Shown: positions 1-8,530, counted from the first letter of the stretch. The stretch is 44,289 bases of DNA from Tolumonas lignilytica (GCF_000527035.1 NZ_AZUK01000003.1:1-44289); one strand, 5' to 3'. The notes: generated by a model from the sequence alone, not told the origin. Made by a program: numbers and translations.

Positions 1-635
1 AATAAATTCACATTTTCAATGATGTTTTCACCTTCATTCTTTACGTGACTTCGTATTAGGTCTGCTATCTTAATGACAGGATTGTTATTTTCATCTAATA
101 AAAAATCATTGCCGTTTATCATGTAGTTAAAATTTAATTCAGTAATATTGTTTCTTTTTAAGGCGCTAACGATGCTATCTCTGCTAAATTGGAATTGTAA
201 ATTATCAATGTTGCTTTGTGTCGGATTCATCGTTAAATGGATAGATTGTAATAAGTGGTTAACTGTAACTAACCTGATATTATTTTCTTTCGCTAAGAGT
301 AAAGCTCCTTTTTGGAATGATGATGTTGTTGCAATTATGCCGTTTGCATTTCCAATGTCATTTAAAACTGACGCAAATGCTGCAACATGAAGTTTCTTAA
401 CTGAAGATGAGTAATTTTTACATTCCACACAAGTTCTATAAGTAGTACCTGCGGCTTTAAACTCCCAGAATACATCAATTTGATGTTTGGCTCCGCTTTT
501 GCCGATTAGAGTGATATTGTGTTCAACTCGTAAATTGTCAAAGCCATCATAGTTGAGCATTCCTTGATGTATTGTGGCCACTAATTTTTCATATTCAGTA
601 TTTACATTCGTCAAATAGGTAACCTCTTTGAGCAT
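1..635 (-). CDS. Mrr-like restriction endonuclease, copy 1 (3' end cut by window edge)
   Basis: This is the N-terminal part of a protein whose full copy lies at 27123-27956; the nucleotide match is almost perfect, with one difference noticed near position 101. The core has the PD-(D/E)XK pattern of the Mrr_cat fold: an Asp in HQIDVFWEF followed by VECKNYSSS, where the E-x-K supplies catalytic residues. Such enzymes cleave DNA, often modified or foreign DNA. The start ATG (633-635) overlaps the R' end of the neighbouring attC (GCATAAC). The C-terminus is outside the window. The nuclease call rests on motif recognition only. Confidence 0.8.
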   Translation of the reverse strand, partial: MLKEVTYLTNVNTEYEKLVATIHQGMLNYDGFDNLRVEHNITLIGKSGAKHQIDVFWEFKAAGTTYRTCVECKNYSSSVKKLHVAAFASVLNDIGNANGIIATTSSFQKGALLLAKENNIRLVTVNHLLQSIHLTMNPTQSNIDNLQFQFSRDSIVSALKRNNITELNFNYMINGNDFLLDENNNPVIKIADLIRSHVKNEGENIIENVNL

Positions 636-708
636 AACTATAAGTTAAACGGCGGCACGCAGTGCCGTCCAGTGAGCAACGCGAACGTGTTTAAACGCCT
701 TGTTAGGT
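632..708 (-). other. attC site 1, subtype L1 (long)
   Basis: Ends GCATAAC and GTTAGGT. The core is GGCGGCACGCAGTGCCGTCC followed by a GCAACGCGAACG and TTTAAACGCC block. It is the attC of gene-less cassette A1. Confidence 0.92.
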
Positions 709-1112
709 AGGAGAACAAAAGAAATATCTTTTATTCATCACCACTGGACTGGCTAATTGGTACACAGACTTCAATGCTGCCACTGCACCCGCTTTAAACC
801 ACCGCTCGGAATTACCCACCGACAGATTTGAAACTGCCGGTTTACGTTATGTTTCACTGACATCATTCAGGAAACGGGCAGTGGTCGTTTCAAACCAAAA
901 CGCCCGGATGATGAGCCGCTCCAGGCGTACACACCGACGGCCTTGAAGGTTGCCGAAGACATAACCAGTGCGGATTTGAATTACACACTGTAGTGAGATC
1001 ATGCGTTATGCAAGGCAACCATTTCACCGGAAGTGAGCCGCAAACAACATGGAACCCTCATACCAGCCGCTGTAAGGCTCGAATTTTCCGTAAAAAATTA
1101 AGAAAATTAATT
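709..1112. repeat. Gene-less cassette body, family A, copy A1
   Basis: About 400 bp with no credible gene. An internal hairpin joins GGTTGCC (948-954) to GGCAACC (1014-1020) and CATAAC (960-965) to GTTATG (1005-1010). The minus-strand frame ending MNKRYFFCSPT that other A copies keep is interrupted upstream here by a stop. Shares blocks such as GTGAGCCGCAAACAAC with families B and C. Confidence 0.85.
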
Positions 1113-1170
1113 ACCTAACTTTTACTTATGGGGCGGTTGAAAACCGTCCCACATTAAGTTTTTGTTAGGC
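1113..1170 (-). other. attC site 2, subtype S5
   Basis: Short site with core GGGGCGGTTGAAAACCGTCCC and ends ACCTAAC/GTTAGGC. It is the attC of the HNH cassette. Compared with attC 20, both sides of the stem changed together (GGCT..AGCC to GGTT..AACC). Confidence 0.9.
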
Positions 1171-1171
1171 G

Positions 1172-1987
1172 TTACCCCTGAAATTTATATTTACGATGCC
1201 AATCGAGATACTCATGATGGCCAAGTTCTATTTTTTCTAATCGTAATGTATTGGTAAGATGCAAATGGGAAATCTGATCACTAATTTTTTCACTCAATAA
1301 GATAAAACCTGCCGCATCAAAACTGATATAACCTAATTCAAATAACAAGTCTAATGTTGGGTTTAATAATAGTCCATTATAGACATCTAAACGCTCAGTG
1401 TCAGTTGATTCACACCAAGGCTTTATATGTGATGCTCGTAATAATGATTGGTTGGTGACATTAGATACGGCGCATTTCCCCCAATAAGAAACTAATTTAG
1501 CTCTAAATACATCTTGACCAATTCTAGTGTTTTGTGTGGAACTACCTGTCGTATTTTTTGGATTATCACTTGTCGCTATATCTACATCACTATCACCGTT
1601 ACCGGTTGAATTGCTTGCCAGATAATTTATCAGGTCATTTAACGATTTTTCATGAGATATATTTATGTTAATGCCAAATTCTATATCCTTTTTTCCTTTT
1701 CGAGATCTCAATTCAAAACCTTTAAGGTTAGAATTATGATAAAAATTATCCCAATCAATTTCAATGCCAGAAATTTTATCTAAATCATGCTTTAGAGATT
1801 GATAATTTGAGTGAATAACAAGAGGTGATTTGGCTACAAAACCTTGTTTTGATTTTTTATCTGGAGTTTTTGTGTAAATTGGGTGTTTGATGTTTTTTAT
1901 TTTAAAACCATTTATTCTTTCGTGTTTTATATGTTGTGTAAAACCATATTTTATTAATAACTTTTCTATTTCTATTGAGTTTAGCAT
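1172..1987 (-). CDS. HNH endonuclease domain protein
   Basis: 271-residue protein with a C-terminal HNH domain (about residues 160-260). Visible motifs are the Cys of GKCAVSNV, the His of LLRASHIKPW, the Asn of NGLLLNPTLD and the following LLFELGYISF strand, typical of the HNH_2 group found in McrA-like and defence nucleases. The N-terminal 150 residues are basic and not recognised; they may bind DNA. It is the single gene of its cassette and stops two bases after attC 2. Likely role: DNA cleavage, perhaps of phage or modified DNA; the substrate is not deducible. Confidence 0.8.
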   Translation of the reverse strand: MLNSIEIEKLLIKYGFTQHIKHERINGFKIKNIKHPIYTKTPDKKSKQGFVAKSPLVIHSNYQSLKHDLDKISGIEIDWDNFYHNSNLKGFELRSRKGKKDIEFGININISHEKSLNDLINYLASNSTGNGDSDVDIATSDNPKNTTGSSTQNTRIGQDVFRAKLVSYWGKCAVSNVTNQSLLRASHIKPWCESTDTERLDVYNGLLLNPTLDLLFELGYISFDAAGFILLSEKISDQISHLHLTNTLRLEKIELGHHEYLDWHRKYKFQG

Positions 1988-2097
1988 GTTAAGTCTTCTA
2001 TGAAGTGTTTAGGTCACAGTAAGATAAAATCTGTATTTAGGCTTTTCTAGCGTTTTCGTTGGCTATTTGTCGAAAAAGATGAAACTAGTGGTTTAGC

Positions 2098-2157
2098 GCC
2101 TAACTATTACTTATGGGGCAGCACGTAGTGCTGTCCGCCATTAAGTTTTTGTTAAGC
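2098..2157 (-). other. attC site 3, subtype S1
   Basis: Ends GCCTAAC/GTTAAGC, core GGGGCAGCACGTAGTGCTGTCC. It supplies the stop codon of higA. Confidence 0.92.
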
Positions 2158-2451
2158 TGTAAGCGAGGTAAGATTCAGCGGATGAACATTTGAAAGATTC
2201 AGTGTTTGACGGGCTTGCCATAATTCATAGTTATCTTGCATAGCAAGCCAGCTTTCAGGTGTACGACCTAGCACTTTAGATAACCGCAATGCCATTTCTG
2301 GTGTGACTGAACTTTGACCTTTAAGAATACGGCTCAATGTTGATGCGGCAACGCCAAGGTGAGAGGCAAGATTGCGGCAACTGATGCCATATGGTTCTAA
2401 ATAAATAGATTCAATAAACTCACCTGGGTGAGGGGGATTATACATAGCCAT
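2152..2451 (-). CDS. higA: HigA-type antitoxin, XRE family
   Basis: 99-residue antitoxin with the HigA/VapI signature. It opens MAMYNPPHPGEFI, then has a helix-turn-helix over about residues 20-75 (GISCRNLASHLGVAASTLSRI) that binds DNA. It neutralises the HigB toxin encoded directly upstream and represses the operon. Its start overlaps the higB stop by one base (TAATG), so the two are translationally coupled. The stop codon lies within the attC R'' end. The toxin-first order is characteristic of higBA. Confidence 0.93.
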   Translation of the reverse strand: MAMYNPPHPGEFIESIYLEPYGISCRNLASHLGVAASTLSRILKGQSSVTPEMALRLSKVLGRTPESWLAMQDNYELWQARQTLNLSNVHPLNLTSLTA

Positions 2452-2729
2452 TAGTGGTAATCCTCATAGTTAAGGATGTACGCATTACCATCCTGAAACT
2501 CAAATGTGACTCGCCAGTTTCCATTAACTGATATCGACCAAGTGCCAGCTCGCTCTCCTTTTAGAGGATGAAGATCAAAGCCGGGAAGATCGACGTCATC
2601 AATGACCTGCGCCGTATCGATTGCAGCCAACTGCATTCTCAGTTTCTTTGTGTGTTTTGGCTGAATACCTGCGGTATTGCCATCTTCAAAGAATTGCCTG
2701 AGGCCTTTATGTTTGAATGATTTGATCAT
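2451..2729 (-). CDS. higB: HigB-type toxin, RelE superfamily mRNA interferase
   Basis: 92 residues, the usual HigB length. Recognisable features are MIKSFKHKGLRQFFEDG at the N-terminus, LHPLKGERAGTWSI in the middle, and NWRVTFEF followed by a Tyr/Asp/His-rich tail (YEDYH). HigB binds the ribosome and cuts mRNA during translation. It is first in the operon, ahead of higA, with a strong promoter and operator upstream. In integrons such pairs act as addiction modules that select against cassette loss. Confidence 0.93.
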   Translation of the reverse strand: MIKSFKHKGLRQFFEDGNTAGIQPKHTKKLRMQLAAIDTAQVIDDVDLPGFDLHPLKGERAGTWSISVNGNWRVTFEFQDGNAYILNYEDYH

Positions 2730-2735
2730 GATGAA

Positions 2736-2764
2736 AGTGTAGCGTGTTGCGCAACAACTGACAA
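2736..2764 (-). promoter_or_regulatory. higBA promoter with palindromic operator
   Basis: On the minus strand, -35 TTGTCA and -10 TACACT are 17 bp apart. The spacer carries the perfect palindrome TGTTGCGCAACA (2745-2756), a likely HigA operator that would block RNA polymerase. The promoter is inside the cassette, so expression does not depend on the integron Pc. Confidence 0.8.
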
Positions 2765-2766
2765 GA

Positions 2767-2822
2767 GCTTAACTTCAACTTGTGGGGTTGCGTAGCAATC
2801 CCACACCAAGTTTTTGTTATGC
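2767..2822 (-). other. attC site 4, subtype S2
   Basis: Ends GCTTAAC/GTTATGC, core GGGGTTGCGTAGCAATCCCAC. It is the attC of the first copy of the repeated PD-(D/E)XK cassette. Confidence 0.92.
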
Positions 2823-3275
2823 CTAGAACCATACTGGATCGTTATACCCAGTATCATTCGGCATAGTTTTCATTTTAATAAAGACTGCGAATCTATAGCC
2901 TAATTGAGCTTTAAAAGCTTGAAGTTTTAGATAATCAAAATCATCAGGAATGTTGCTTGTGGTCTTTTTCATTTCAACCACTAATAGATTGTTTTGTTCA
3001 CCTCTTCGATGAACAATAATGTCAGGAAAAACAGTTTTACCATTTGTGTCTGTAGATTCACTGTCAATTTCTTCTATATTTAATCGTTTAGGATTTTCGA
3101 TAGCACGATTATATTCACAGTCAACATGCCAATTAGGGAATTCATTTTCTAGATAAACTGCCAATCGATGTGAAATAGAGCGTTCATTAACATTGTTACT
3201 TAATAAGAAAACATCATTTTGAACAAGAACATCTAATGCTCGAATTAGCTTTTCTCTAATTTCACGTTCTTCCAT
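2823..3275 (-). CDS. Small PD-(D/E)XK nuclease-like protein, copy 1 of 3
   Basis: 150-residue hydrophilic protein. The centre shows a nuclease-like active site: Asp in TVFPDIIVHRR, then LLVVEMKKTT with E-x-K, the order of the PD-(D/E)XK fold (conserved Asp, then E-x-K on the next strand). I know no family name for it. The ATG at 3273-3275 is preceded by AGAGG four bases upstream; an earlier ATG at 3293 lies inside attC 5 without a ribosome-binding site. The gene recurs unchanged at 24221 and 33176, each time with the same S2 attC but different right-hand neighbours. DNA cleavage or defence is an inference. Confidence 0.75.
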   Translation of the reverse strand: MEEREIREKLIRALDVLVQNDVFLLSNNVNERSISHRLAVYLENEFPNWHVDCEYNRAIENPKRLNIEEIDSESTDTNGKTVFPDIIVHRRGEQNNLLVVEMKKTTSNIPDDFDYLKLQAFKAQLGYRFAVFIKMKTMPNDTGYNDPVWF

Positions 3276-3289
3276 ATTACCTCTATAGG

Positions 3290-3349
3290 GCATAACTATT
3301 ACTTATGGGGCAGCACGTAGTGCTGTCCGCCATTAAGTTTTTGTTATTT
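3290..3349 (-). other. attC site 5, subtype S1
   Basis: Ends GCATAAC/GTTATTT. The right end departs from GTTRRRY. It is the attC of the Tdi1-like cassette. Confidence 0.88.
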
Positions 3350-3570
3350 GGCTTATTAGTATTTGGCGGTGAAACAACCACCAGAGAAAAAGTCAGTAAC
3401 TTGATTTTATTACCAAAGTGTTTCATTTTACGGTTCTTTTACGCGTAACATGACATAAAACGTTCGTTTTCAGCCTCGAATAGTTGAATATCACTTCACC
3501 AAAAAAGAACAAAAACAGTGAAAAACAATTCATATCATTGTTAGCGATGCCAGCTGTTCGTTATGTGATT

Positions 3571-4008
3571 TCATGGAACCACCTTGAGTTGAATTTGTGC
3601 GCCGTCTGGAAGTTCTTCAATTTGCTTACCGAGATCACCAGAACATCTGATAATTTCAACATGAGGGGCAACCTTAACATTTTTACCACCATACTCGCCG
3701 CCTAAAACGCCAGGAATTACCATGTGGTATTTATGCCCTGGCTCTAGTGCGCCTAGATTTTTTTCGGCTTCTGCGACCATCGCAGACATGAACCAATCTT
3801 CAAGGAATTTTTCATTCTTGATGAGCACGTTGTACTCTTCGATTGACTCGGCTACAACCTTACAATAAACATCTTCTGGGCATAAACGCCAAAATTTGTC
3901 ATTTAGATCTTTGATAATAAGATTTCCAAATTCGTTCACTATTACTATTTCTTGCGGTTCGATGCCAACCCAACCCCAAGAATCTTTGATTTCTTTTAGC
4001 ATGTTCAT
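3571..4008 (-). CDS. T6SS immunity protein Tdi1-like (DUF1851)
   Basis: 145 residues with the features of the DUF1851/Tdi1 C-terminal family: GNLIIKDLNDKFWRLCPED, a central helical stretch, then LEPGHKYHMVIPGVLGGEYG and a final beta part. Tdi1 proteins neutralise the Tde1 DNase effector of type VI secretion systems. There is no T6SS or effector gene nearby, so this would be an orphan immunity gene held as a cassette. About 220 bp of noncoding sequence separates its stop from attC 5. The start could also be the ATG two codons later. Family assignment is from recognition; protection against a given toxin is inference. Confidence 0.75.
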   Translation of the reverse strand: MNMLKEIKDSWGWVGIEPQEIVIVNEFGNLIIKDLNDKFWRLCPEDVYCKVVAESIEEYNVLIKNEKFLEDWFMSAMVAEAEKNLGALEPGHKYHMVIPGVLGGEYGGKNVKVAPHVEIIRCSGDLGKQIEELPDGAQIQLKVVP

Positions 4009-4068
4009 CTCATTTTTTATGTATAAAATACAATATCACTTATTTAAACATTCTAATTATCAAAGCCA

Positions 4069-4155
4069 AAATAACTTCAAGTTAACGGGCTGGGCATAGC
4101 GAAGCGGAGACCAGTCCAGTGAGCAACGCGAACGGCGTTGAACGCCTTGTTATGC
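4069..4155 (-). other. attC site 6, subtype L2 (long)
   Basis: Core GGGCTGGGCATAGCGAAGCGG and CCAGTCC, then a GGCGTTGAACGCC hairpin; right end GTTATGC. The left end (AAATAAC) is degenerate. It is the attC of gene-less body B1. Confidence 0.85.
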
Positions 4156-4444
4156 AGTATTGAAAAAATGAACCCGAATTCATCTCGGAAGTAACGATTG
4201 GTTTCTCGGACTAGCGTTCAACACTGTAAACAGAAAAAATGGTTGTAAGGAATTACCCGCTGACGGCGTTAATGTGCAGAAGCTCATAATCGCCGCATCG
4301 AAATTGCTGAAGCCCGCGGTGAAAATGTTTGGCGTATTATGAGCGGGCACCACTCTCGGTAGTGAGCCGTAAACAACACTGAACTTGCAGCCAACACCGC
4401 TTTAAAACTTGAATTTTCCGCAAAACTATCAGCAAATTAAAACT
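4156..4444. repeat. Gene-less cassette body, family B, copy B1
   Basis: About 290 bp, no gene. The internal hairpin pairs GCTCATAAT (4282-4290) plus CGCC with GGCG (4331-4334) plus ATTATGAGC (4336-4344), with a single bulged base. The block AGTGAGCCGTAAACAACAC is shared with families A and C. Confidence 0.85.
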
Positions 4445-4504
4445 GCATAACTTTTACTTAAGGGGCGGCACGTAGTGCCGTCCAACTTAAAGTTTTTGTT
4501 AAGC
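4445..4504 (-). other. attC site 7, short variant
   Basis: Ends GCATAAC/GTTAAGC, core GGGGCGGCACGTAGTGCCGTCC. It is the attC of the sce7725/sce7726 cassette. Confidence 0.9.
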
Positions 4505-4509
4505 TGCGA

Positions 4510-5457
4510 TTATTTTAACACTTCGACCATGAGCTCTAGGTGATGCTTTATAGATAGTTTTTTGGTAAGCCCCAGATTCGTTATTCTACCTTCATTATGT
4601 ATTTTAATGTATTCGGAAACGGCTGTTGAAAAATCGAAATAAGGTTTGTTTTTTTCTACAAAAGCGACTAAATCAGGTAGGGCTTCATGAATTAATTTGG
4701 CTTGATCTGATGTCGGATAGTCATAGACCTCAGATAGAAAGTGCTTAACCCAAATTTCATTATCATCTCGTTCTTCATGTGTTAAATGCAATGCTGCTGT
4801 ATAAGGTTGAAAACCACCTTCTTTGAATTTTTCTGGTAGGATTGTATAATCACCAAATCCAAATAAACCATCATCGCTAAAATTTAAATGGTCATCAGTA
4901 TAGAATTCATGATCAGGGTCTGAATATTCAGCATTTTTCTTAACTTCTCTAAAGTTATTTTTTATGGCAACACAATTGAACGATGAAAATTGTTTTTTAT
5001 ATCTTCTACTTACTGCGGACTCTGTGAATATGTGATATCTAAAATTATCTGAAGTTGAAGATGAAATTAACAAAGATGGATTTTCATAAGCAGTCATATG
5101 AATAAATGAAAAGTTTCTATCTTTTGTTTCTTCTAAAAATTCATGTATCTCAGCTGTTGTTGTGTTATTTGTGACAATGTAGGCAAACTCGGTGCTCGGA
5201 ATCTTTTTTATTATTTCTGAAGCTAGTTTTTTCATTTCACTAGGTCTTTTAGAGAAATGACCATTGAGCGAGTTGTAAACAACAATGTGACTTATATTTT
5301 TCTCGTTAAGACACTTTAAACAAGAAAATAATGGATTAGAACCTTTAGTCACTGGTTCTATTATTGGGATGATTTTTTTGCTTGTTGTTAATTTATCCGA
5401 GCATTCTCTCAAAGCTAACAACTCATTTTGTTTTCCGCGCAAAAAAGGGAAATACAT
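4510..5457 (-). CDS. sce7725 family protein (beta-family-like)
   Basis: 315 residues. The opening MYFPFLRGKQNELLALRE and the following KKIIPIIEPVT match the hallmark N-terminus of the sce7725 family, which is nearly always next to sce7726. The molecular function is unknown; the pair is widespread in mobile regions and is generally suspected to act in defence. The start has a good ribosome-binding site (AAGGAG, from AACTCC at 5461-5466), and only 17 bases separate it from the upstream sce7726 gene, so they form one operon in a two-gene cassette of about 1.9 kb, the longest in the window. Confidence 0.85.
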   Translation of the reverse strand: MYFPFLRGKQNELLALRECSDKLTTSKKIIPIIEPVTKGSNPLFSCLKCLNEKNISHIVVYNSLNGHFSKRPSEMKKLASEIIKKIPSTEFAYIVTNNTTTAEIHEFLEETKDRNFSFIHMTAYENPSLLISSSTSDNFRYHIFTESAVSRRYKKQFSSFNCVAIKNNFREVKKNAEYSDPDHEFYTDDHLNFSDDGLFGFGDYTILPEKFKEGGFQPYTAALHLTHEERDDNEIWVKHFLSEVYDYPTSDQAKLIHEALPDLVAFVEKNKPYFDFSTAVSEYIKIHNEGRITNLGLTKKLSIKHHLELMVEVLK

Positions 5458-5474
5458 GAAAACTCCTTAATATT

Positions 5475-6323
5475 TTAAGCAATAACCTCATTTAAGTTGT
5501 ATATGAGTTTCTCATATTTTTTTTCTGAAAAATTAGAAGTGAATAGCAAAGATAATAGTGAACTTGGTATTTTGTATGCACTTTCTTTGTGCTTCAAAAT
5601 TTCATGTCTTGATTTCAAAGCTAATCTAAATTCATCGTTTATTGTGCTTTTAGGTAGTTGTGAAAAAAGTTTTCGACATTCACCTCGAACAAAGGCTGGT
5701 TGCACATTGGGTAGAAAACCAAAGTGCTTCAGTGTCAAATTGTATATTTCATTTTTGTTTAGGCAGTCAAAGACTATTTCATGTTCAAGATTGTCAATGT
5801 TTGATGTTGGTTCTCTAACTACATTTAAGGTATATTTTTTTGTTAATGATAAAACCCCAATATCATCACTTATTTCTATTAATAATTTTTTGACATCATT
5901 TTCTGGAACAACAACATATACTTTTTCGAATGCATTTTTATAAAAGCTAAGTTGATTCTGGAGTCTATTGTATGTATCAAATTCAGTTTTTATTTCATAA
6001 GCGGAAGTGCTGCCGTTCACAACTACACAATCAGCAATAACTTTTCTCACTCTAAATTCAGTGAAATATGATACATTCGCCATTTTGTGGCGACCTTTGA
6101 TTATTTTTTCAGCAATAGCATTTTTGAATACATACTCATTTCTGTAGCCAGTCATCATCATTTTATAAATGCTATTGTAGGCATCAAATAGGGCTCTATA
6201 GTTAACATCAAGATGCTTTAAGATATTGTTAGCAACTTGAATGTGCCCATCATTTTCCGTTAGCAACTCCAATGTTGCTTTAGAAAAAAGATTTGATATC
6301 AAGTATTTATCTGAAATTCTCAT
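5475..6323 (-). CDS. sce7726 family protein
   Basis: 282 residues. The central segment VNGSTSAYEIKTEFDTYNRL, followed by QLSFYKNAFEKVYVVVPE, is the characteristic sce7726 block. It resembles a PD-(D/E)XK core (Asp in the preceding IADCVVV strand, then E-I-K). A nuclease-like role is plausible but unproven. The ATG at 6321-6323 is better placed after AGAG than the overlapping GTG at 6326. It is upstream of and coupled to sce7725, and together they probably make one defence unit. Confidence 0.85.
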   Translation of the reverse strand: MRISDKYLISNLFSKATLELLTENDGHIQVANNILKHLDVNYRALFDAYNSIYKMMMTGYRNEYVFKNAIAEKIIKGRHKMANVSYFTEFRVRKVIADCVVVNGSTSAYEIKTEFDTYNRLQNQLSFYKNAFEKVYVVVPENDVKKLLIEISDDIGVLSLTKKYTLNVVREPTSNIDNLEHEIVFDCLNKNEIYNLTLKHFGFLPNVQPAFVRGECRKLFSQLPKSTINDEFRLALKSRHEILKHKESAYKIPSSLLSLLFTSNFSEKKYEKLIYNLNEVIA

Positions 6324-6431
6324 CACTTTCTCTTAAAGTAAAATCCTAATGCTGTATTTAAAATAAGCAATAATCATCTGGTATGCGGAAAATTCTAGCA
6401 TCTATATAACATCAGGTCATCGAAGGAAGCA

Positions 6432-6487
6432 GCTTAACTTCTATTTGTGTGGCGGCGAAGCCGTCCAACACTAAATTTTTGTTAGAT
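6432..6487 (-). other. attC site 8, short variant
   Basis: Ends GCTTAAC/GTTAGAT, core GTGGCGGCGAAGCCGTCCAAC. Belongs to the secreted 238-residue protein cassette. Confidence 0.88.
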
Positions 6488-6515
6488 TTTGATTGCCACC
6501 GAACTTTAGCTAATC

Positions 6516-7232
6516 TCAATAATTTGTTTTTATGTTTTTCCTAAATCTATAAACACCATTAAATGTTGTATTAACAGCACCACACATTGATCCTTCAGGG
6601 GAAGACACAAACAAATAATCGCCCAAATATTTAAAGTTGAGTTCACAATTGTTTTCTTTGGTTTTAGGGATATGAAGAAAGTCTCTTTCAGGAGATGCAG
6701 TGAAGCTGAAATCTGCAAAGTGAGGCATATCAGAAAATTTGCCGACCCAGATGGCATTACCTATGAATTTAAAAGTGTTATCGCCTGTCTTTGCTATTTT
6801 TATTTTTGCACTATCATTTTGCCATACCCCTTCCCATTTATAAGATTCCTGCTGTGGTTGGGGTGATAACAGCCATACATCCTTCGGAACCCAACCTGTC
6901 AAGACTTCAATTGGGCGTTTTCCAGGCACACCCACACAAACCCAATCACCATTTCTGTTCAGTTCTACACCCTTAAGATTGGAATACACCTGGTTGAAAT
7001 ATTTAGATTGTTCACCGTCTTTGGGTATGTCGCGTAATAACTGGATGGCCTTTTGTTTATGAACGAAATGGCCTTCAACAGTTGATTTAACCCAATCTAC
7101 TGCGGCCATATGGTTGTCGCTATACATATCAGAACAGCCAGAGTTCTCTGCTGAATAACAATAGAGAGGGAATGTAGCTAAACTAATAGTATAAAAAATA
7201 ATGGATTTTTTAATTGTATTGATCGATAACAT
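6516..7232 (-). CDS. Secreted protein with SH3-like segment, function unknown
   Basis: 238 residues. A signal peptide is clear: basic MLSINTIKKS, hydrophobic core, then CYSAENSG with likely cleavage after YSA. The middle (about residues 92-122) reads like a bacterial SH3 domain: NGDWVCVGVPGKRPIEVLTG then WVPKDVWLL. The C-terminal half is beta-rich with paired cysteines (NNCELNF and GSMCGAV) and resembles lysozyme-inhibitor-like lipocalin folds only loosely. Location: periplasm or outside. No family is recognised with confidence. Confidence 0.75.
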   Translation of the reverse strand: MLSINTIKKSIIFYTISLATFPLYCYSAENSGCSDMYSDNHMAAVDWVKSTVEGHFVHKQKAIQLLRDIPKDGEQSKYFNQVYSNLKGVELNRNGDWVCVGVPGKRPIEVLTGWVPKDVWLLSPQPQQESYKWEGVWQNDSAKIKIAKTGDNTFKFIGNAIWVGKFSDMPHFADFSFTASPERDFLHIPKTKENNCELNFKYLGDYLFVSSPEGSMCGAVNTTFNGVYRFRKNIKTNY

Positions 7233-7271
7233 TATCCTGAGCTCCAGTTTCCACGATTAGTTCGATAAAAA

Positions 7272-7331
7272 ATCTAACTATTACTTATGGGGCAGCACGT
7301 AGTGCTGTCCGCCATTAAGTTTTTGTTATGT
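7272..7331 (-). other. attC site 9, subtype S1
   Basis: Ends ATCTAAC/GTTATGT, core GGGGCAGCACGTAGTGCTGTCC. It encodes the last residues and stop of the TonB-like lipoprotein gene. Confidence 0.92.
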
Positions 7332-8379
7332 GTGTGAGGTCAAATGTTATAGTTATTGTTTTAAAATATTTATTGAAAATGTTTGAGGGAAGACTGGTTA
7401 ATTCTGGAAAGGGTGATGATTTTTGAATTGCGTCTGTTGCTGCATTGTCGATAACACGATCACCACTAGATTTGATTAGTTCTATATGTTGAACAGTTGC
7501 AGCTTCATCCAGATGAATTTTGAACACAGGATTTGTTTTGGTTTGTTTATTTGGGCTAATGGAAAAGTTGTTAGCCAAGATATCTGTGATTAAATTTGCA
7601 CATATTTCGATGTTATCGCATTTCTTATATTTCCTGTTTTCGTTGAAAATGAAGCCGAATGTTTTGCTAGCATCTAGATTAATAAGTTGGAGTTTGCTGT
7701 TTTTGATGGGGTATACATTCGAAAATCTAATACTATTGCTTGCTCTTTTTGAAAAGAGATCTAAGTATAGTTTATCGCTGTCATTTAGAATGGCATTATT
7801 TAATTTTGTTGGGTCTATATCAATATCTTCTGCGTAACAAATTCTAAATAAATATTGATTGTTATATCCAAAACGACGACTAGCCGTTCTAATAAGGAAG
7901 GAGCTTGGTAGTATGTAACCTTTGCTGGTGAATAGTTTTCGTTGCGTGTCATTACATGCAAAGTTGGCTATGGTCGTTCCTGCTTGATAGGATTCACCTA
8001 AGTAATTTAATGTTTCTAGATTTATTTTTGGATTCATCCATTCGGTTGTATCTTGCTTGTATTCACCAAAATCTATTTTCTTGGTTTCAATCGTGATTAT
8101 TTTTGATATTTCTTTGTTCTTGTTGTCTTCAACAAAATAGTACGAATCAATGTTGTGATAAGACCCGCCACTTCCATCCGTATATGGGAAGTATTTGTTT
8201 TCATGAAGATGGCCAAAATACGAAAATTCTCTGCTTATGCTTACACTAAGTGCTGGTGTATTTTTAGAAAAAAAGACATTGTCAGTTGTTACGCCTTGAA
8301 TGTTTTCTTCCTGTTTTTTTGAAAAGCTAGAGCAACCAGCAATTATTAAAAATAAAGTATATAAAAATTTGTTTTTCAT
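7315..8379 (-). CDS. Lipoprotein with TonB/TolA-like C-terminal domain
   Basis: 354 residues from the ATG at 8377-8379. The N-terminus MKNKFLYTLFLIIAGCSSF has a lipobox (IAGC) typical of a lipoprotein anchored in the cell envelope. The last 90 residues carry a TonB C-terminal pattern: VFKIHLDEAATVQHIELIKS, SSGDRVIDNAATDAIQKSSP and a final beta strand. The middle is not recognised. An upstream in-frame ATG at 8412 would add 11 residues before the signal and is less likely. The frame runs through the attC R'' end, so the tail ITKT and stop are encoded by attC 9. The usual partners (ExbB/ExbD, TolQ/R) are absent. Confidence 0.78.
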   Translation of the reverse strand: MKNKFLYTLFLIIAGCSSFSKKQEENIQGVTTDNVFFSKNTPALSVSISREFSYFGHLHENKYFPYTDGSGGSYHNIDSYYFVEDNKNKEISKIITIETKKIDFGEYKQDTTEWMNPKINLETLNYLGESYQAGTTIANFACNDTQRKLFTSKGYILPSSFLIRTASRRFGYNNQYLFRICYAEDIDIDPTKLNNAILNDSDKLYLDLFSKRASNSIRFSNVYPIKNSKLQLINLDASKTFGFIFNENRKYKKCDNIEICANLITDILANNFSISPNKQTKTNPVFKIHLDEAATVQHIELIKSSGDRVIDNAATDAIQKSSPFPELTSLPSNIFNKYFKTITITFDLTHITKT

Positions 8380-8460
8380 ACATCTAAATCCAGTTTTATT
8401 TTGCATAAGCATTACTTATGGCCTAAGTATTTGTTTATTTCTAAATTCAATGATTAACAC

Positions 8461-8520
8461 ACATAACTTCGTTTTATGCGGTGGCACGTAGTGCCATCCG
8501 ACATTAAAATTTTGTTAAGT
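8461..8520 (-). other. attC site 10, subtype S4
   Basis: Ends ACATAAC/GTTAAGT, core GCGGTGGCACGTAGTGCCATCCGAC. Attached to the Excalibur/DUF3465 cassette, as is attC 60. Confidence 0.92.
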
Positions 8521-8530
8521 GCTTTTGCCT

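Noticed and set aside
148-390. Plus-strand frame opposite the Mrr-like gene (repeated at 27469-27711)
   Set aside because: It is the antisense shadow of a clear PD-(D/E)XK coding sequence.
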